A DNA stretch of 64,000 nt from Alligator mississippiensis. Its lineage: Eukaryota; Chordata; Crocodylia; Alligatoridae. Positions 29,974 to 42,015 of this stretch are shown here, one piece after another. Made by a program: the position numbers and the translations under genes. The stretch's first letter is position 1. Each line of letters begins with the position of its first letter. The DNA lies in the NCBI RefSeq assembly GCF_030867095.1, contig NC_081831.1:22482001-22546000 (forward strand), in the 5' to 3' direction. Below the pieces are notes generated by a model. That model ran no database searches. It worked only from the letters and a program-made list of their open reading frames with translations, and was not told the origin of the DNA.

Positions 29974-32900
29974 TCAGGGCGGCTTGGGCTCAGGGTGGCT
30001 CTTGAGCTTGTGGAACTTGACGCTGTCGAGGCGCTCAAAGCGTTTGCCGCAGAGCTCGCAGGGGAAAGGGTAGTGCAGCTCGCCCCGGTGCTTCTTCATG
30101 TGCCAGTTGAGGGAGGCACGCTGCCGGCACTGGTACCCGCAGATCTCGCACCTAGAAGGGTATAGGGGGGAGACGGGGTCAGGCTCGGGTACAGACCCCT
30201 ACCCTACTCCTCCACAGTTCTCAGCATGCAGTGACCACAGACAACACCCCACTGAAACCCCACACCCTGGCCCCAGCATGCTCTATACAGGCTCTAGCGT
30301 GCTCATCTTGAGGGCACCTATAATCCAGATGCCTCAATGTGAGCTCTACAAATGCCTCAATACCAGCTCTATATGGGCCCAGTGGATGCCTCGATACCAG
30401 CTCAGCAGGTGCTTCCACATGAGCTCCGTAGGTGCGTGGGAGAAAGTAGCCGCATGGCCAATACCTGGCGAGGGCCCTGCTGTGCCTCCAGCTCCCAGCC
30501 CAGCCCCAACTCACTGCAGCGGCGTCTCCCCGGTGTGCGTGCGCCGATGCACCTCCAGGTGGTTCTTGCGCTTGAAGGACTTCCCACAGGTTTCGCAGGT
30601 GAATTCACGGACACCTGTGGGGGGTGGGAGGTGCAGTTCATGGAAGGCCTGAGAGCAGGTCCCCAGCAGAGCAGCCTGGCCCAGCACCCAGACCTGCCTG
30701 AAGGGGGCAACTGGCAGGGTCTCTGCTGCCCTCTAGTGGCTGACCAATGCAAGACCTAGAGCCCAGGCTTGTAAGAGGCAGCCAAGGGGGCACCTATGCC
30801 CGGGTCCCTGCACCTGTGACACTCATGGGGGGGGGCGCAATCCCAAAGGGTTGGGGGGCTGGGGAGCAAAGCATGGCCTGGGGAGTGGAGGAGACTCCCT
30901 GCAACACCCAGGCAGTTGGGCAGTCTGACAAAGTCAAGGTAGGGAGCTAGGGATCCCACAGTGCCTTGGGGACAGGGCAAGGTGGGGAGCAGCCACACCT
31001 GAATGGATGATCATGTGCCGCCGCAGATGGTTGGACAGATAGAACTTCTTCCCGCAGCCGGGGTGGGGACACACCTTGGTCTTGCCTTTCCGGTGCACCA
31101 GGTTGACGTGGTTCTGGGGTGAGGGGGGCGGGAGAGGCTGGCATTGAGCCCTGCTGCCCCAGCCTGCCCCCCCAAATCCATCCCCTTCATGGCAAGAGAT
31201 TTAACTCCCCCCTGCCCCCCAGCTCAAACTCCGCCTACATAAGGTGCCACTGACAATTTCCAAGCCCCTGTGAACCAGGAAGTGAAGCTAACCAGAGCAA
31301 GGGCTGTGCCCCCTTCCTATGGTGGTAGGGAGGGCACAGAGTCAGTCAGGTATCCCCAGAGGCAGGGGCCCTACCTGGAAGCTGCTGAGGGCCACATAGA
31401 CCTGGCTGCAGCCCTCGTAGGGGCAGTGAAACATCTCCAGCAGGCCATCAGCATCCGTCACCCGCCCCCGCTTGCTGCGGCGCCGCCTGCATACAAGACA
31501 GCCAGGGCCCATGACACACAGCACACAAGTGTTTACATGCACATGCTGGCCCATGAACCCAGCCTGTGTCTGACAGGGTTGGTGTGGGAGGGGAAGGGGC
31601 AAGTGAAGTCACTGGGAAGTGAGTGGGGGGTCCTGATGAGGCAGGAGCTACAGATCCCCGAAGACTGTACCCATAGGAGGGAGGTGTGAGCACCTTCCTG
31701 GCCCAGCAAGGGAAACTGAGACAAGAGCAGGGGCTAGGGCCAGGGCCCTTCATGCTTGCTGGGCCAGGCTGCCATGGCACCCCACCCCACACTCACTTCT
31801 CAGGCTCCTTGGGGATCTCATAAATGATGGCCGACATGTCGCTGGCTTCAGGTTCTGTGCCCTCAGGGGACGGCTCCAGCTCAGGGGGCAGCGCTATGGC
31901 TGTGGGGGGCAGTGGCTCTTCCTTCTTCAGCCCAAACAGCTCATCCTTCTCTGCAGGGGAGCAAGGTGCTCGCTGCTGCCTGGCCAAACAACTCCCAGCC
32001 CCCCCTGCAAAGGGAGATCTGGATGCCCCCAAAATGCAGCTGTTTCCAGGACTAGGGGCAGCTCCAGCTGGCTGCCCTGTCAGCTGCACCCCTCACCCCA
32101 CAGCACTGGCACCGGCAGGGGACACCCCTACTGTGGCCCGCCTGCAGCACAGCACCCATGTATTCCCTCTGCCTCCTAAGGTGCCCAGATCTCCCCTCCG
32201 CTCTATCGTGCCCCCTCCTGCAGCTCAGTGCCTGGGCCCACCCCCCTCCCAGACCTCCCCCCGCCCAGCCCTGGTACCTTTCTTGGTGTGGATGTTGCTG
32301 GGATCAGGGCTGGGGCTGGGGGCAGGAGGGCTGGGAGCAGGGGGTGCCGGTTCCGGCTCCGTCTGGGTGTAGGCGGCGACACCCTCAATGAGGGCACAGG
32401 GTCCGTCGTTGAGCTGCAGCCCATCGTAGCCAGGGCCAGCAATGATGATGACCTGGGAGCCGGGCACCACGCCCTGCATAGGGCAGCCAGCCACCACCTC
32501 GCCCAATGCGTCTCGTGCCACCCCCTCGAAGAGGGCACCAGGTGCCGTGCCCACCTGCATGGGCATGGGCACACAAACCACTGCTTCCAGTGCCTCGGTG
32601 GCACCCAGCCGCCGCCCACCACCCACCTCGCCCGCCTCAAATGGGATGTGGATGCCGTCTGGTGTGATGAGCCCGCTGCTGGCACCTGTGCCCCCCTCTG
32701 TGGCTGCTGGGCCCTGCCCTGGGGCCTGGCGCGGCTCTGTGGGATCTTCTGAACTGGAGCTGGAGCTGTCATCTGAGGAGGCTGAGCTGCTGGGTCCCAC
32801 GCCATTACCAACTGTGGGGGAGCAGGGGTGGGAGCAGCACTGAGTGTGATGTCTGCACCCAGGAACCCTCACTTTTCCCCCCATGAGCTCCCAGGGTCCC

Positions 32901-35291
32901 CCACCAGTGCAGAGGGACAGGCTGCCCCATCAGCACCCCTCACCTCATCCCGGTTGCCCCAGTGCTCCACCAGGCTCCAGACCCCTATCAGTGCTGGGGG
33001 CAGGAACAGCCCTGGGGCAAGGGGTTTAGCTCCCACCTCATCCTAGTGGCCCTAGTGCCCAGTCAGGCCCCTCTGGGAGCCAGAGGGGAAGGGGGAGAGC
33101 CCTGGCATGGCAGATTCATCCTAGCACTGACCCACTTCCACCAAGGGAACCTATGAAAGAGCTGCCCAGGGGCCCCCATCTTGTCCCAGTTACCCCAGTG
33201 CCCACTGAGGCTCCTCTGTGCTTGGGGGGGGGCACACAACAACAGCCCTAGCACCAGAGGCTTAGCCTAGCACCAACCTGCTTCCACCAATGGAGCCCAT
33301 GCAGGAGCTGGGGCCGCAAAAAGATGTGGTTGCCTCAAGTGGAATATAGCAGCCCTGACAGTGCCCTGCAGACCTGCCCCCCACCCCGCCATCATCCCAA
33401 GTCTTCCCTGACCGTCATCACTGTCATTCTCCGAGTCGCTGAGGGGCTTGAGGGGCGAGTGCAGGTCCTGGAAGTAGCGGTGCCCAGCCTCACATTGCCA
33501 CACGGCCGTGGTGTAGAGCCCAAAGGTGGGGTCCAGCTCCGCCAGGTGCGGCTCATACGGGCACCGGTTCTTGTGGTCCTCGTACCAGATCACCATGTTC
33601 TTCAGGCAGTTCACATTGCGCCGTCTCCCTGGGAGCGGGAGACATTAGGGAGGGGATATGGGTAGAGGAGCCCTAGCACAATCCAACCCCCAGCCTGCAC
33701 CTAGAGCAGAGGGCAGGGCCAGGGCTGCCCAGGGCTTTGCTCCCAGACTGGAGTCTACCAGCCCAGGCGTGGGCAAGGGGAGCGGGGAACTGCCCCAAGG
33801 CAGCTCTGGCTGTGGGGACTAGGTGACCTGGGGTGGTGGGAGGTTTCCATGCTCCAGCCCAGCCCCCCACCCCAGCACTGTGAACACCACTTACTTTTCT
33901 TCCGCTTTGGCTTCTTAGGGATCTGCTCCCAAGGCTTCCTGCGACAGGGTGGGCATGAAGAAAGAGGGAGTCATCTCAGGGCAAGTCCAGTCCCTGTCTT
34001 TGTGACATCAGTTGCTCAGTGCATTTAATAAGGGGAGGAAGGGCAGGGCCGAGGCCCCAGACAGTGGGGGAGATGCAGCACTGGGCCCAGCAAAACTCAG
34101 CCCCAGCAAGCAGCAGGGTCATGAGCCTTGAGAGAAGGTCACTTCCTCACCCTATTACAACCATTATGCAAGAGCCCTTGACAGAGGTGCAAATGATGGG
34201 AGAGTATTGGGGGATTGCAAACGTCGGAGGGGATGTGGGTACAGAGAAGCTGCAGGTGGGGGTCCAAGACAGAGCACAGGTCCAGGAGTGCTGAGAGGGG
34301 GTGCAGAAGGCAGGGGGGCATGTCCCCTGCAGCACCTACATGCTACCCATTCGCCAGCCCCAGCAGAGAGGAGGGTACAAGGGTGTACGTGGTTCCCAGC
34401 CACTGGGGGGGCAGGGGCAAGGGGGTGCAAGGGGCCGGAGGTGCAGGTAATGGGGATGCAGGGAGCCCATCTCACCCAGGTCAGCTCATGTGCTACCTGT
34501 GCTCCAGCCCCAGCAGGTAGAAGGGCTGTGGATGCCGACGATGTAAGTGCAGCGTCCAGGGAAGACGCAGGAGTCTCACCCACAGGCTCCCATGCGCTGC
34601 CCGTGCTCCAGCCCGGCAAGTGGGAAGGGGCTGCAGATGCAGGTGATGGGGTGCAGGTGCATGCAGGCCCTGCCCCAGCAGTGGGGAGGGGGAAGGGGCT
34701 ATAAGGGCAGATGATAGGGGTGCAGGGGGAGGTTCCAGCGCAGGAGGGTGCAGGATGCAGTGCAGGGGAGGCTTCTCACCCACAGCAGCTGCCTAGCAGC
34801 CCCGGCAGAGGGTCAGTACGGGGGGGGGGCTTCCTTCAACACTCATGTGCCACCTATACTCTAGCCCCAGTAGGGAGGGGGGAGGCAGGTGCGATGCAGG
34901 ACGGGGCTCACCCCGGCGGCCCCGCAGGTCGGAGGGGCCGGAGGCCGGGGGTCGGGGGCCGAGCAGAGCCCGGGGACGGGCCGGGAGCGGTGCGGGGCCC
35001 CTACCCGCGGCGCCCCGCGCGCTGGCCGCGCTCCAGCCCGAGCAGGTAGGCCGCCAGCTTGGCGTCGCTCCAGCCGCTGCGGCGGCGCAGGTCGACCCAG
35101 GGCCCGTGCGCCTCGCCCAGGTACACGCGCCGCACGTCGTACTTCTTGCGTGACTCGAGGCGCCGCCGCGCCCGGTCCGACTCGGTGAGGCGGGGCCGCC
35201 CCCGCGCCTTGCGCCCGCCCGCGCCACCGCCGCCCGCCTCCCCCTCCCCGTCGGCGGCTGCCGGGGCCGGGCCCCGCTCCGTGTCGCTCAT
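29974..35291 (-). CDS. ZNF653: Zinc finger protein 653
   Basis: Nuclear C2H2 transcriptional regulator; the mammalian protein (ZIP67) is reported to repress SF-1-dependent transcription. Nine coding exons: 35291-35005, 33938-33895, 33628-33413, 32811-32278, 31950-31797, 31486-31375, 31113-30999, 30614-30515 and 30151-29974 (1740 nt, 579 aa; human 615). The N-terminus has an AT-hook-like GRKARGRPRLTESDRARRR and KKYDVRRVYLGEAHGPWVDL. The middle has NCLKNMVIWYEDHKNRCPY and AVWQCEAGHRYFQDLHSPLK, a Ser-rich stretch, VPGSQVIIIAGPGYD and DMSAIIYEIPKEPEK. Five C2H2 fingers close the protein, from FHCPYEGCSQVY to FPCELCGKRFERLDS. The shorter length against human comes mainly from the low-complexity middle. 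Every phase joins correctly. Confidence 0.95.
30270..30440. repeat. About 32-bp minisatellite in last ZNF653 intron
   Basis: Four to five degenerate units with ATGCCTCAATACCAGCTCTA-type content (near 30330, 30350, 30388 and 30410). Private to this intron within the window. Confidence 0.6.
32930..33315. repeat. Long-unit tandem repeat in ZNF653 intron 3
   Basis: Three related blocks of about 100-140 bp. Each has CCCAGTGC or CCTAGTGC followed by a CAGGCTCC or CAGGCCCC segment. Two blocks share CCTAGCACTGACCCACTTCC versus CCTAGCACCAACCTGCTTCC. Confidence 0.6.
34310..34900. repeat. About 100-140 bp unit minisatellite in ZNF653 intron 1
   Basis: At least four units, each with CTCATGTGCTACCTGTGCTC, CCATGCGCTGCCCGTGCTCC or CTCATGTGCCACCTATACTC followed by CAGCCCCAGCAGG and then GGTGCAGGTGATGGGG. 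The CTCCAGCCC-AGCAGGTAG word also occurs in neighbouring exon 1 (about 35030-35048), so the repeat may have been seeded from the exon border. Confidence 0.65.
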
Positions 35292-35480
35292 CCCCCCCGC
35301 GCCCGTTGCTACCCAGCGCCCGCCCCGAGCAGTCCGTTGTTAGGAGCTCCCGGCGCAGCGGCACTGACGTAAAAGGTCCGCGCCACATTTCCGGCTGGAG
35401 GGGGTGGACAGGACGCGACGCCTGCACGAGAAAAGTCACTCCTGCTCGCGGGGCGCGTGCGCAGGAGACGTTAGCGGTCA
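35292..35480 (-). promoter_or_regulatory. ZNF653 promoter
   Basis: CG-rich, TATA-less stretch upstream of the ZNF653 ATG with TGACGTAA (CRE-like, near 35365), an ETS-type TTTCCGGC near 35389 and an NRF1-like GCGTGCGCAG near 35455. The short gap to the ECSIT poly(A) site implies tandem genes with little spacer. Confidence 0.5.
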
Positions 35481-35712
35481 CCCCCCCCAGGAAAGTGGGT
35501 GAGCTGTGCGTATGCGTCGAGTTTCACGCTTGCAGCGTATGGGCCACGGGAGCAAGGGGCTCAACAGGTTCCTCCAAGTAGTAGAAGCATGTTGCCCTTA
35601 CTTTGGTAAGGGCATTACTGAGACACAGGGCCCAGGGAGCGCCCCCCCATTGCAAAGCTCCACTTATGCCCCGGACAAAGGGCACACGCAGGCAAACTGA
35701 GGAGCACACTGC

Positions 35713-35718
35713 TTTATT
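35713..35718 (-). terminator. ECSIT poly(A) signal
   Basis: AATAAA on the minus strand, 330 bases after the ECSIT stop codon. Confidence 0.75.
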
Positions 35719-36047
35719 GGGGGAGCCTTACGGGCAACACCAACAGCCCACACTGCCACAGGCCAGGGGGTGTCCCCTAATGCTCCAAGCAGCCCTGTCA
35801 GGCCCTTACTATCCCAGGCAGGCACAGGCCTCATCTACCACTCTGGCCATCAGAGCAAATGCTTAAACCCAAGGCAGCATGGAGATCGTTAAAAGCTGTT
35901 TCCACAGAAACACGGCATAGAGCAATGTAACCAACTGCCCCTCTCACCCCCCACTCCCTCCAGGGTGGCTGGAGCAAGCTGCCCCCAGCTTCTAACCACC
36001 CCCTACAGCAGCTCTGAGCCACTCAGTCCGTGAGGCTGATGAGGGGT

Positions 36048-39000
36048 TTAAGCTTCCCTGGTCCCCCATCGTGCCTGTGCCTCTTCTTCCTCCTCTTCCT
36101 CCCTGCTCTTGGCTGCACTGGGTGCCAGCTGGAGCTCCTGGGGCCCTGGTCTGAGGTGGAAGATGACTGAAGTCTGGCTCAGGATGGGGTTGGTTTCCTG
36201 CAGGCCCACAATCCACTTTGCCAAGGTGGCCTGGTCTCCTGCACCCACCATACACATGGCAAATAAGGGCCCCTCCTCCACTGTGGGGGGAAAAACAGCA
36301 TCAGTTTGGAGTCATGCAAGGGGGGGGTATGGCGGAGAAGCAGTGTCTGGAAGCTACAAGTTCTGGTGTTCCAGGCTTGGGTCTTGTACAAAGGCATCAG
36401 CCCCAGCAGGGGGCATGGGGGGGAACTACAATCTGCTCTGTGCAAAGCCGCCAGCATCTCTGCCCCCCCCCCCACCCCAGGTCCATGCACCCTGGGATTA
36501 GCTAAGCCTGAAATGAGGCCAGTTCTAGGGGGTGTGCTGCAGCTACAATAGAACACCCAGGCAAGGAAGTGACTGCTGGGAGCCTTGTGGTTGTTTCTAA
36601 TTTCAGACCATCAGTGGGGCTGAGGTGAATTTGATCTTAGGGCCCCAGGCCCCTTCTCTCCCAGGGAAGACCCAGAGTATAAAGACCCTTCCCTGCAGGC
36701 TGGCCTCACCACTGCTGGAAGCAGTGGGCGAGTGAAGGGCCAGGAAGCGCATAGGGGCCCCAAGAGCCACAGAGAAGGTTCCCACCCCTCTTCCCCCCCA
36801 CCTTTCTCCACGTCAAAAGTCTCCTTGTCCCAGATGCCCCGGTCCAGGTCCAGGTCCAGCTGTAGTGGGTAGTAGAAGCTCTGCTCCAGATCTATCACCT
36901 CTTCCTGGGGAGAAGCAAAAGAAGGGGGCAGATGGGGCAGCTGCTACCCTGGGATCACCCACCCCTACCCCACAACCAGGAGCTCCCAGCCCACATAGCT
37001 CACAGTAGGCCCCCACTGGTTTACGCCCTGCTAGGAAACAAGCTGAGACCTGACAAGCTTGCTGAAGGCTGGCGATGTGGAGCCACCACCCTTGAAAGGG
37101 GAAAGGCTCCTACTGCATCTGTACCTTCCAGCCCTGGAAGTAACCCCTGCCCAGCTGGTGTCTCCCCCTTCCACTCCCCTGCAAAGCCATACCTGCTGTT
37201 CCTTGGGCAGGAGCTCAGCATGCAGGATGTAGTAGTAGACGCACGTTGTCTTGAGCCACAGTCGGAAGGGGCCCTCCACTAAGACAGGCTGGGCAGGGTT
37301 GTGGCGGGCCAGGAGCTCCTGCTGGTCAGGACTCTGGATGCCTGGGAGGTGGAAACACAGGATGGGATTAGCAGCCCCACTCCTTGGTGCGACTGAGATT
37401 TGCTGTCAGTGGTTCCCAAATGCTGACAGATTGTACACCACCAATTTAAAGCAACACAGCCATAAGTACCACCAGCAAATTTTTCAGTTCAACCAGAAGT
37501 ACCACCAGCAAATTTTTGTTATATGAAGTAATTATAATAAATCTGTTAACCTATACCATAGACAGGTGGTCTCTGTACCGCTGGTGGTACATGTACTACA
37601 GATTAGGAACCACTGTGCTACATCATGTGCGGCCGGAGGGGGGGGGGGGGAGGCCATGGTCCATTACAGCCTCTCACCAGCCCATGGCTGTAGGTAGGCC
37701 CTCCTGTCAGCACCTATCCCCTGGTCCAACGTAACTGCCCCCCCCACCCAACAATGTGCCCAATTGCGGGAATCCCTACCTACAATGTAGGGCTGTGCAT
37801 GATCTATCCCTGGATCCTCCTGCTCTGGCAAGGGCATCTGCAGGGACATGAGTGCTATGAGACCCACAAAGCAGTGCCAGGCACTCAGGGGTCACTCCCA
37901 GCCTAGCCCCTGCATCCCATCCCAAATAGCCCAGCTCTGGGGCACTTGGAGGTCCCCGCCCAGACCATCCCTGGTGCCTGTCCCAGCACCAAATCTCCCT
38001 GCAAAAAGGGAAGGTCTGCCTTGTCTCCAGCCTCAACCTTCCCTGCTATAGTGCAAACCCATTGCTCCTTCTCTCGTCTCCTGTGGGCAGAGTCCATTCC
38101 CACCCACCGTAGACCACCCCCCCCCCCCCCCCCCGCCACCCCAGCAGGGCTGAGAAGCCTGGTACCCCCCCTCCTCCCCCACCAGAGACCACAGGGTTCG
38201 TGGCCTGGAGTCAGGAGGGCTCTGGGAAAGGCAGGGAAGCCAGGGATGGGCTCACCTGGTAGATGGTGACACGGGCGCTGGCATCAGCAGCGATCCTGGT
38301 TAGGCTATGCCGTGCCAGGTCAACAGGGTCACGGGGCAGGGGATCGGGCAGCGGGTAGGGGTTAATGTGCTTGAACTTTGGGAACCAGTACATGATGCGC
38401 TGGTACTTGTATGCAGGGTGACTCTGCTCCCCGAAGATCTTCAGCAGCAGGAATCTAGTCTTCTGGTCAGGCATGATGCCTGTGGGCAGGAAAGGGCGGG
38501 CACTGAGGCAGGGCTCCCTGGTGCTGGGGTGCTGCTACAGTGGGGGAAGCTGAGGCATGGACTAGCCAAGCGATGCGCCTCACTCACACCCTGAACCAGT
38601 GGTGGGATGAAACCCAGGCGTCGAGACTCCCAGTTTCTCTTGCTCTGGCCCACCAAACCCCACTCCACTCCCAGATTGGAGACAGAATCCAGGTGTCTGG
38701 GCTGAGCACCCCCTGCTCTAGCTCCTCCTTCTCCAACACTGATGGTCTTGGTCTGCAGGCTGAATCCATGGAGGGTGCGGACAGCCTTGCTGGCACTGTT
38801 GGGGAAGAACTCAGGTGTCTGGGCTCCCAGCCAGCCCTTTCCCTAGCTCCCCACCCTCTCCCAAAGGAAGACTAGAACCCAGGCGTCCAGGCTCCCAGCA
38901 CCCACGTTTTAACCCACCAGATCCCGCTCCCCTCCTATAACTGGGATGGAACCCAAGTGCGCTGCCCCACCCCTTCTGCTCTACCTAACCAGCTCCCTGC

Positions 39001-40087
39001 TGTCTCCTAGACTGGGCCCAGGTATCTGGACTGCCAGCCCTCACTGCTCTAACCCACTGGGACAGAATCCAGGTATCCTAGCCCTAGCACCTGCCTTCTC
39101 TAACCTACCAGACCTTGCTCCCCGCCTACAACTGGGATGGAACCCAGGTGTCTGGGTTCTCAGCCCACCTTGCTTTAACACGCCCAGCCTCCCAGTTCCT
39201 TCCTACAACTGGCATATAACCTGTGTCCTGGCCTCAGCCCCACCTCCTCTAAACCACGCATCCCCATGCCCTCCAAGACCCCCAGTAGCTGGCCGTACCA
39301 TAGGTCTCCATCTGCTCGAGCACCTGGATGCCGCACAGCTGCTGGCGCGGGTAGTGGTGGAACATGCGCTGGATGTAGTTCTGGGGCACAAAGACACCTT
39401 GGGGGAAAACATCTAGCAGGCAGTTGTAGGCGTCAAGGTCACGCTCCACACCAAAAATCACCATGTGCCGCAGTGCTGTGTATATGAACTCCACATGCTC
39501 GCGGCGTCGCACGTCCCGGTTCTGGAAGGCCTCCACCACCTGGCACCAGGTTGCCTTGCTGCGGCCCTGCTGGGCCGCCTGCCGGAACATGTTCTCAAAG
39601 GGCACCAGCTCCCGCGGTATCTGCTCCCCATCTCCATCATCCCCAGGCCTCAGGGTCAGCTTCGAGCCACTGCTACAGCCACGCAGGGGCCCTGTCCAGA
39701 AAGCCTGCAGAGCACAGAGACAGCAGGGCACAAGGGCCGCCCGCACGAGCCCCTGCCCTTCACCCTCCGTCCTATCTCAAACCCTTCTACTCCCCACCAC
39801 CCCTGGTATCTCAACATGCCCTCTCCTTGCCCTGGGGTGGATAACCCAGGACAGGGTAGCTCCCTTATGTCATGAGTCTGCTGAATCTCTATAGCCCCAC
39901 ATGCTACCCCAGCCTCCTCCACTGCCCCCCCTACCAAGCCCCTACCTCACCCCACCTCAAACCCAGCCCCCTGCACTGCCCCCAGTACCTGAACACAGCC
40001 AGGGCTCTGCAACCAGGTGTAATCCCGCCCCAGCGCTGCCCTCCACAGTGTGCCCCGGGCTGCGGCGAGCAGCCACATGCTGTTCAT
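36048..40087 (-). CDS. ECSIT: ECSIT signalling integrator / complex I assembly factor
   Basis: Dual-role protein: a cytosolic TRAF6 adaptor in Toll and BMP signalling and a mitochondrial complex I assembly factor working with NDUFAF1. Seven coding exons: 40087-39989, 39704-39299, 38479-38256, 37837-37780, 37341-37193, 36904-36802 and 36280-36048 (1272 nt, 423 aa; human 431). The N-terminus [20 protein letters not shown] is basic and amphipathic, fitting a mitochondrial presequence. Conserved ECSIT segments include [66 protein letters not shown] and [19 protein letters not shown]. The C-terminus is acidic ([10 protein letters not shown]), as in mammals. Confidence 0.96.
37407..37615. mobile_element. 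Short hAT-like non-autonomous element (MITE) in ECSIT intron 4
   Basis: 209 bp bounded by CAGTGGTTCCCAAA at the left and TTAGGAACCACTG at the right, an imperfect terminal inverted repeat of about 14 bp (one mismatch). The interior is AT-rich and unlike the surrounding sequence. It holds a direct repeat of AAGTACCACCAGCAAATTTT about 38 bp apart. The CAGTGGTTCC ends are typical of hAT-group elements. A clean 8-bp target duplication is not visible. No coding capacity. Confidence 0.6.
38590..39220 (-). repeat. Family A array (ECSIT intron 2)
   Basis: Eight to nine units of 60-75 bp with GAAACCCAGGCGTCGAG, GAATCCAGGTGTCTGGG, GAACTCAGGTGTCTGGG, GAACCCAGGCGTCCAGG, GAACCCAGGTGTCTGGG and related cores, separated by ACCCACCAGATCCCGCTCCC-like spacers. 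CCTGGGTTC reads on the ECSIT sense strand. Confidence 0.85.
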
Positions 40088-40379
40088 GGTGGGGTTTTAG
40101 GGACCCGCGACAGGTGCAGGAGCTGGGTCACACTTAGGACAGAGCCAAATAGTGCCTGGTTTAGCCATGGAGGGCCCTGGCTCGGCCATACCCCCCCAGG
40201 ATACCCTGGCTTGGCACGCACATGTACACACAGTGCAGGCACGTGCATCCTGCGTCCACACTCCAACCCTCCTTCAAACCAACCAACATGCAGCCGAGAG
40301 TTCCCTGCTCTCCCAGCGCCCCCGGAGAGGCCCCACTCCCTGCCCCCAACATGCTCGCTGGCCTCAGGACACTCCAGGC

Positions 40380-40620
40380 AAGACCCATCCCAATAGCCCT
40401 CACCTCCGAACAGGACCCCTGCCTCGCTGAATCCCAACTCCGCACCCCAGCCCTGCAATTGCCCCCAAGACAACCAAACCGAACCTCACCCTAAGCCGCC
40501 ATCTTGACCCCGCTGCCCTCCCCCAACGGCAACCAATTCCGGTGCACAGAGAGGGGGCGGAGCGAGCGCGAGAAGACGGAGCCAATCAGAGCGCACCGCC
40601 CCTCAGCGGGCCCCCGCCCC
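40380..40620. promoter_or_regulatory. ECSIT promoter
   Basis: A YY1-type GCCGCCATCTT at 40495-40505, an ETS-like AATTCCGG near 40535 and a CCAAT box (GAGCCAATCAGAG near 40570) lie 400-500 bases upstream of the ECSIT ATG. The DNA is CG-rich and TATA-less. Confidence 0.5.
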
Positions 40621-41519
40621 CGCACAGAAGCCCCGCCCCTCTTCGCCAGGGGGCGGGGTACCCGGACGTCTGGGTCCCTCCTCCCGCAAGCCTATCGGCC
40701 TAGTGCCTCAGTTTCCCGGTGACCCGGCCCGCTCCCGCCCCCACCCAGCCGGTCGGAGCCTGCCCAGGGCCACCGGGAACAGGCTGCCGCGCCCCGCCCG
40801 GCGCGGGGGTGAGCGCCCCCGCCCAGCGCACAACCACCGCCGGAGAGGGCGGGTGGGAAACAGAGGCATCCGTGGGGCTGCGCGTTTGGGCTGCATCTCA
40901 GCACCCAGGCGTCCGGGCCGGGCCCCTCGCCCCCCAGATCCAGGCGGGAACTCAGGCGTCTGTGTCCCGGTCCCAAAGGGCCCCCGCCCCGCATCCGGGC
41001 AAGGTGCCCTGGGGACAGCCGGCGCCGCCGTGACCACTAGACCCCACTCCCATCCCAGAGCTGCGAAAGAACCCAGGCGTCCGGCCCCTCCCCTCATCCA
41101 GGTGGTGCCGCACCCCGGGAACCTGCCTCGGCTCGCGGGGAAGGGGCGGAGCTATCCCAGGAGGTGGGCGTGTCCTGCGTGGGGATTGGGTGCAGCGCCC
41201 CCACTCCCCCTCCCAGCTGGGGTGGGGGGGTCTCTATGTGGTAGTGGCGGGGCTGTACGCGTGGCCGGGACTCGTGTGACGCAGGAGCGGGCAGGTGGGT
41301 ACACCGTGCCGGGGGCGGAGCGGTGGTGGGGTGGGAAGCCTGAGCCCACATGGGAGGAGCCCCGCACTGCCGTTCCCCCACCCCACGCGTGACACCCCCG
41401 GCTCTGGGATGTTCCCCGGATTACCCGCTTGGTGCCCGCCCACCCCCCGGAGCCCCTCACCCCGCCCAGTAAGGCCCGCGCGTGACTCGGGTGGGAGCGA
41501 CGTGGACTGGAACGGGACC

Positions 41520-42015
41520 TCGGGCCTCATTTGCATAACAATTAATATTAAACAGCCAACCCGCCCACGCCATTGGCCGTCCAGTCCCTCATTAGAATAT
41601 TCCGCTGTTAAACAAAAAAGCCCCCGCGCACATTTTTCGCCAACCCCTTATTTAAATATGCAAGGAGCTCCCGCAACCGCTGTCTTTCATTTGCATACGA
41701 TCACTATGCAAATAATGTGCCGGAACAAATCACGGCTCATCGGGATTCTGCGCCTTATTTGAATATCGGCTCGTGTCAATAGCTTTTTGGCTCCTCATTT
41801 GCATATGCAATCAGCGCCCCCCCTCATTTTCCCCTGTCACTGCCAAATCCAGGCCGCGGCCAATAAGCAGTTCCGCGGGTGCATATTAATTAGACCAACG
41901 AGGCGCTGCTCTCAGCGATTGGTCCGGCACCCGCTCCCAGTTCCCCACGCGGGAATGCAGGGCCGCGCTGTATTTGCCTGTCAGTGAGGTGTCATTTGCA
42001 TAGATTTGCATACAG
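41520..42015. promoter_or_regulatory. AT-rich cluster of octamer (ATTTGCAT) and CCAAT motifs
   Basis: Six perfect octamers in 490 bases: 41529-41536, 41689-41696, 41706-41713 (reverse), 41797-41804, 41994-42001 and 42004-42011. Degenerate copies are near 41588 (CCTCATTAGAATATT), 41646 (CTTATTTAAATATG), 41753 (CTTATTTGAATATC) and 41883 (GCATATTAATTAG). CCAAT-type boxes lie near 41568, 41860 and 41920. The block is far more AT-rich than its flanks and sits between ECSIT and the TLCD4-like gene. POU-factor binding is inferred. Confidence 0.6.
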
